In this document: positions 34,641 to 35,939 of the stretch, in pieces
Layout of the letters: each line of letters starts with the position of its first letter
Position numbering within the stretch: the first letter of the stretch is position 1
The notes under the pieces: generated by a model
The model's database searches: none
What the model saw: only the letters and a program-made list of their open reading frames with translations
Told to the model about the DNA's origin: nothing
Assembly: GCA_937120965.1 (NCBI GenBank)
Contig: CAKZKA010000217.1
Location: forward strand, 1-35,939
Length of the DNA: 35,939 nt
Direction of reading: 5' to 3'
From: an uncultured Chloroflexota bacterium
Lineage (GTDB): Bacteria > Chloroflexota > Chloroflexia > Chloroflexales > Chloroflexaceae
Position numbers and translations under genes: made by a program

Positions 34641-35939
34641 ATGTACGACGACCTTGCAGCCTGGCTCGAAGCCCACCGTCCCCGCCTGATCCATAGCTGG
34701 ACCGAGCTTGGCCTGGCATCGGGCAACGGCGCTACCGGGGGGTCGGGCATTACCACTCTGGCGCCGGCGGTGAGCGTGGCCGATCTCTACACGGCAGTGG
34801 TCGCCGCGGCTCGTGGTGATAGCGCTGCCCTGGCTGAACAGTTGTACGCTCTGGCTGTCGCCGAACATGGGCGGGCCATTACCGCGAGCCTCGATCTGGC
34901 CCGCGCCCTGCGGCAGAGTACCGTAGCTTTGATCGGCGCCAGTGTGAACGATCCGGTTGCAGCTCTCGCCCTCAGTGAAAGCGTCGGTGCCGTCTTCGAG
35001 CAGGCAGTCTTTGCGCTGGTGGAGGACTGGGAAGCCCGCACGCGCCAGATCATCGAAGATCGCGAGTTCATCGCCGAAAGTCTGGAGGTGGCCTCCGAGG
35101 CTGCCGACAAACGGGCCCTGCAACTCCAGTCGCTCAATGTCATCTCCCGACAGCTCTCGTCGGTGCTGGAAGAGGACGCGATCATCCACCTGGTCGTCAA
35201 CAACATCCATCAGCTCACCGGCGTTGCGCATGTCGCGATCTGGCAGCCCGGCGCTCCCGCTGGCCCCGACGGCCTCACCCTGGTCGCCCGCCAGTCGGTT
35301 GGGGTCGAACGGGTCAGCGTTCCCGGCATGCTCCTGTCCGCGGAGCATCCCACCGACCTGGTGGCGCGGGCCTTCCGGAGCGGCACGCTCCAGTTCGACC
35401 TGGCGCCCAACCCTGACCGGCACGGTCCGTGGCTGCAGCCCGACTGCGGCGCGCTCGCGCTGCCGATGGTGGTAGGGCAGCAGGTGGTGGCAGTTACAGT
35501 ATTGCAGGACCCCGATCCTCTCAATCAACTGCGCCTGCAGCAAGAGCTGGCCCAGGGCGTCGTTGGCCAGGCGGCCATCGCGCTGCAGAACGCGCGGCTC
35601 TATGCCGAGATACGCACCTTGAACGCTGACCTGGAGCACCGCGTGGCCGAGCGGACCCGCGAGCTGCAGGAGGAAAAGGATCGCCTCGCTACCATTTATC
35701 AGATTTCCACCGAGGTCAGTAGCACGCTCGATCTGGACGCCCTGCTTCGCACCTCGCTCAAACTACTCGCCGATGTGACCAGGGCCGAGCAGGGGGCCAT
35801 CTTGCTCATCGAGCAGCCCGAGGGCGACGTACTGGTGACGCGCGCAGTCTTCGGTATGCCCGACGAGGCCCAGACCTACGTTCGTCTACCCCTTAACAGC
35901 GGCATCGCCGGTCAGGTCGTGCAGAGGCGGACGGGGTTG
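34641..35939 (+). CDS. GAF-domain sensor protein, cut by the window end
   Basis: The frame is open from the ATG to the last base (433 codons), so the C-terminal output domain is missing. The N-terminal part (about 1-150) is helical and opens DDLAAWLEAHRPRLIHSW, similar to an RsbRD N-terminal sensor. A GAF domain follows (about 170-320, LSSVLEEDAIIHLVVNNIHQLTG), then a coiled coil (about 320-350, ADLEHRVAERTRELQEEKDRL, quoted in parts), then a second GAF domain (from about 355, STLDLDALLRTSLKLLADV). The output is likely a histidine kinase or SpoIIE phosphatase domain beyond the window. It starts 5 bases after the phosphatase stop and so belongs to the partner-switching operon, where it probably senses the signal. 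Confidence 0.85.
   Translation, partial: MYDDLAAWLEAHRPRLIHSWTELGLASGNGATGGSGITTLAPAVSVADLYTAVVAAARGDSAALAEQLYALAVAEHGRAITASLDLARALRQSTVALIGASVNDPVAALALSESVGAVFEQAVFALVEDWEARTRQIIEDREFIAESLEVASEAADKRALQLQSLNVISRQLSSVLEEDAIIHLVVNNIHQLTGVAHVAIWQPGAPAGPDGLTLVARQSVGVERVSVPGMLLSAEHPTDLVARAFRSGTLQFDLAPNPDRHGPWLQPDCGALALPMVVGQQVVAVTVLQDPDPLNQLRLQQELAQGVVGQAAIALQNARLYAEIRTLNADLEHRVAERTRELQEEKDRLATIYQISTEVSSTLDLDALLRTSLKLLADVTRAEQGAILLIEQPEGDVLVTRAVFGMPDEAQTYVRLPLNSGIAGQVVQRRTGL

Overview
The window is GC-rich chromosomal DNA (roughly two thirds G+C by eye) with about 22 convincing protein genes, most of them in short or single-gene transcription units separated by repeat-filled gaps. The gene set suggests a member of the Chloroflexota, probably a Chloroflexus/Roseiflexus-like lineage. 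It includes a fused E1-alpha/E1-beta 2-oxoacid dehydrogenase, a BTAD/NB-ARC/TPR giant regulator, a NurA nuclease, a translin-like protein, an extracytoplasmic-type M28 peptidase family member, ClpC and PhaC. This assignment is inferred from gene content and base composition; no rRNA or tRNA is present to prove it.

Layout. 1-4.4 kb: a LysR regulator, then a fused 2-oxoacid dehydrogenase E1. 4.7-9.2 kb: a minus-strand SARP/AfsR-like regulator divergent from an MFS transporter, with a 12-bp direct-repeat array at the regulator promoter. 9.5-11.0 kb: a strong extended -10 promoter, a long leader and a glutaryl-CoA-dehydrogenase-clade acyl-CoA dehydrogenase. 11.3-14.5 kb: an M28 peptidase (-), a metallo-beta-lactamase-fold hydrolase (+) and a small unknown gene (-). 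14.8-18.8 kb: carbon storage and glucan genes (GH13 amylase-like enzyme, PHA synthase, a small CBM48-like protein). 19.2-21.3 kb: NurA nuclease and a translin-family protein, both on the minus strand. 21.8-24.5 kb: a PIG-L deacetylase, an OmpR-type response regulator and a membrane-anchored cyclase-like protein lacking the catalytic aspartates. 25.3-29.4 kb: a four-domain S1 RNA-binding protein and ClpC. 29.8-33.3 kb: RadA, a YacL-like PIN-TRAM membrane protein and Dtd. 33.6 kb to the end: an RsbT-like kinase, an RsbX-like phosphatase and a GAF sensor protein cut by the window edge, which together look like a partner-switching stress module.

The most striking non-coding feature is a family of composite palindromic repeats that fills nearly every gap. 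About 30 or more copies of a 19-bp palindrome (GGGGAAACCGGGTTTCCCC and variants) are combined with a GGGAGGGCTGCGCCCTCCC palindrome and a conserved border (CTGAGGTGAACATA). Both orientations occur and none lies inside a gene core. In at least two genes the border itself supplies the stop codon. Some copies are followed by a T-run and look like ready-made transcription terminators. These repeats also create many false reading frames rich in GKPGFP-like peptides, which I have left out.
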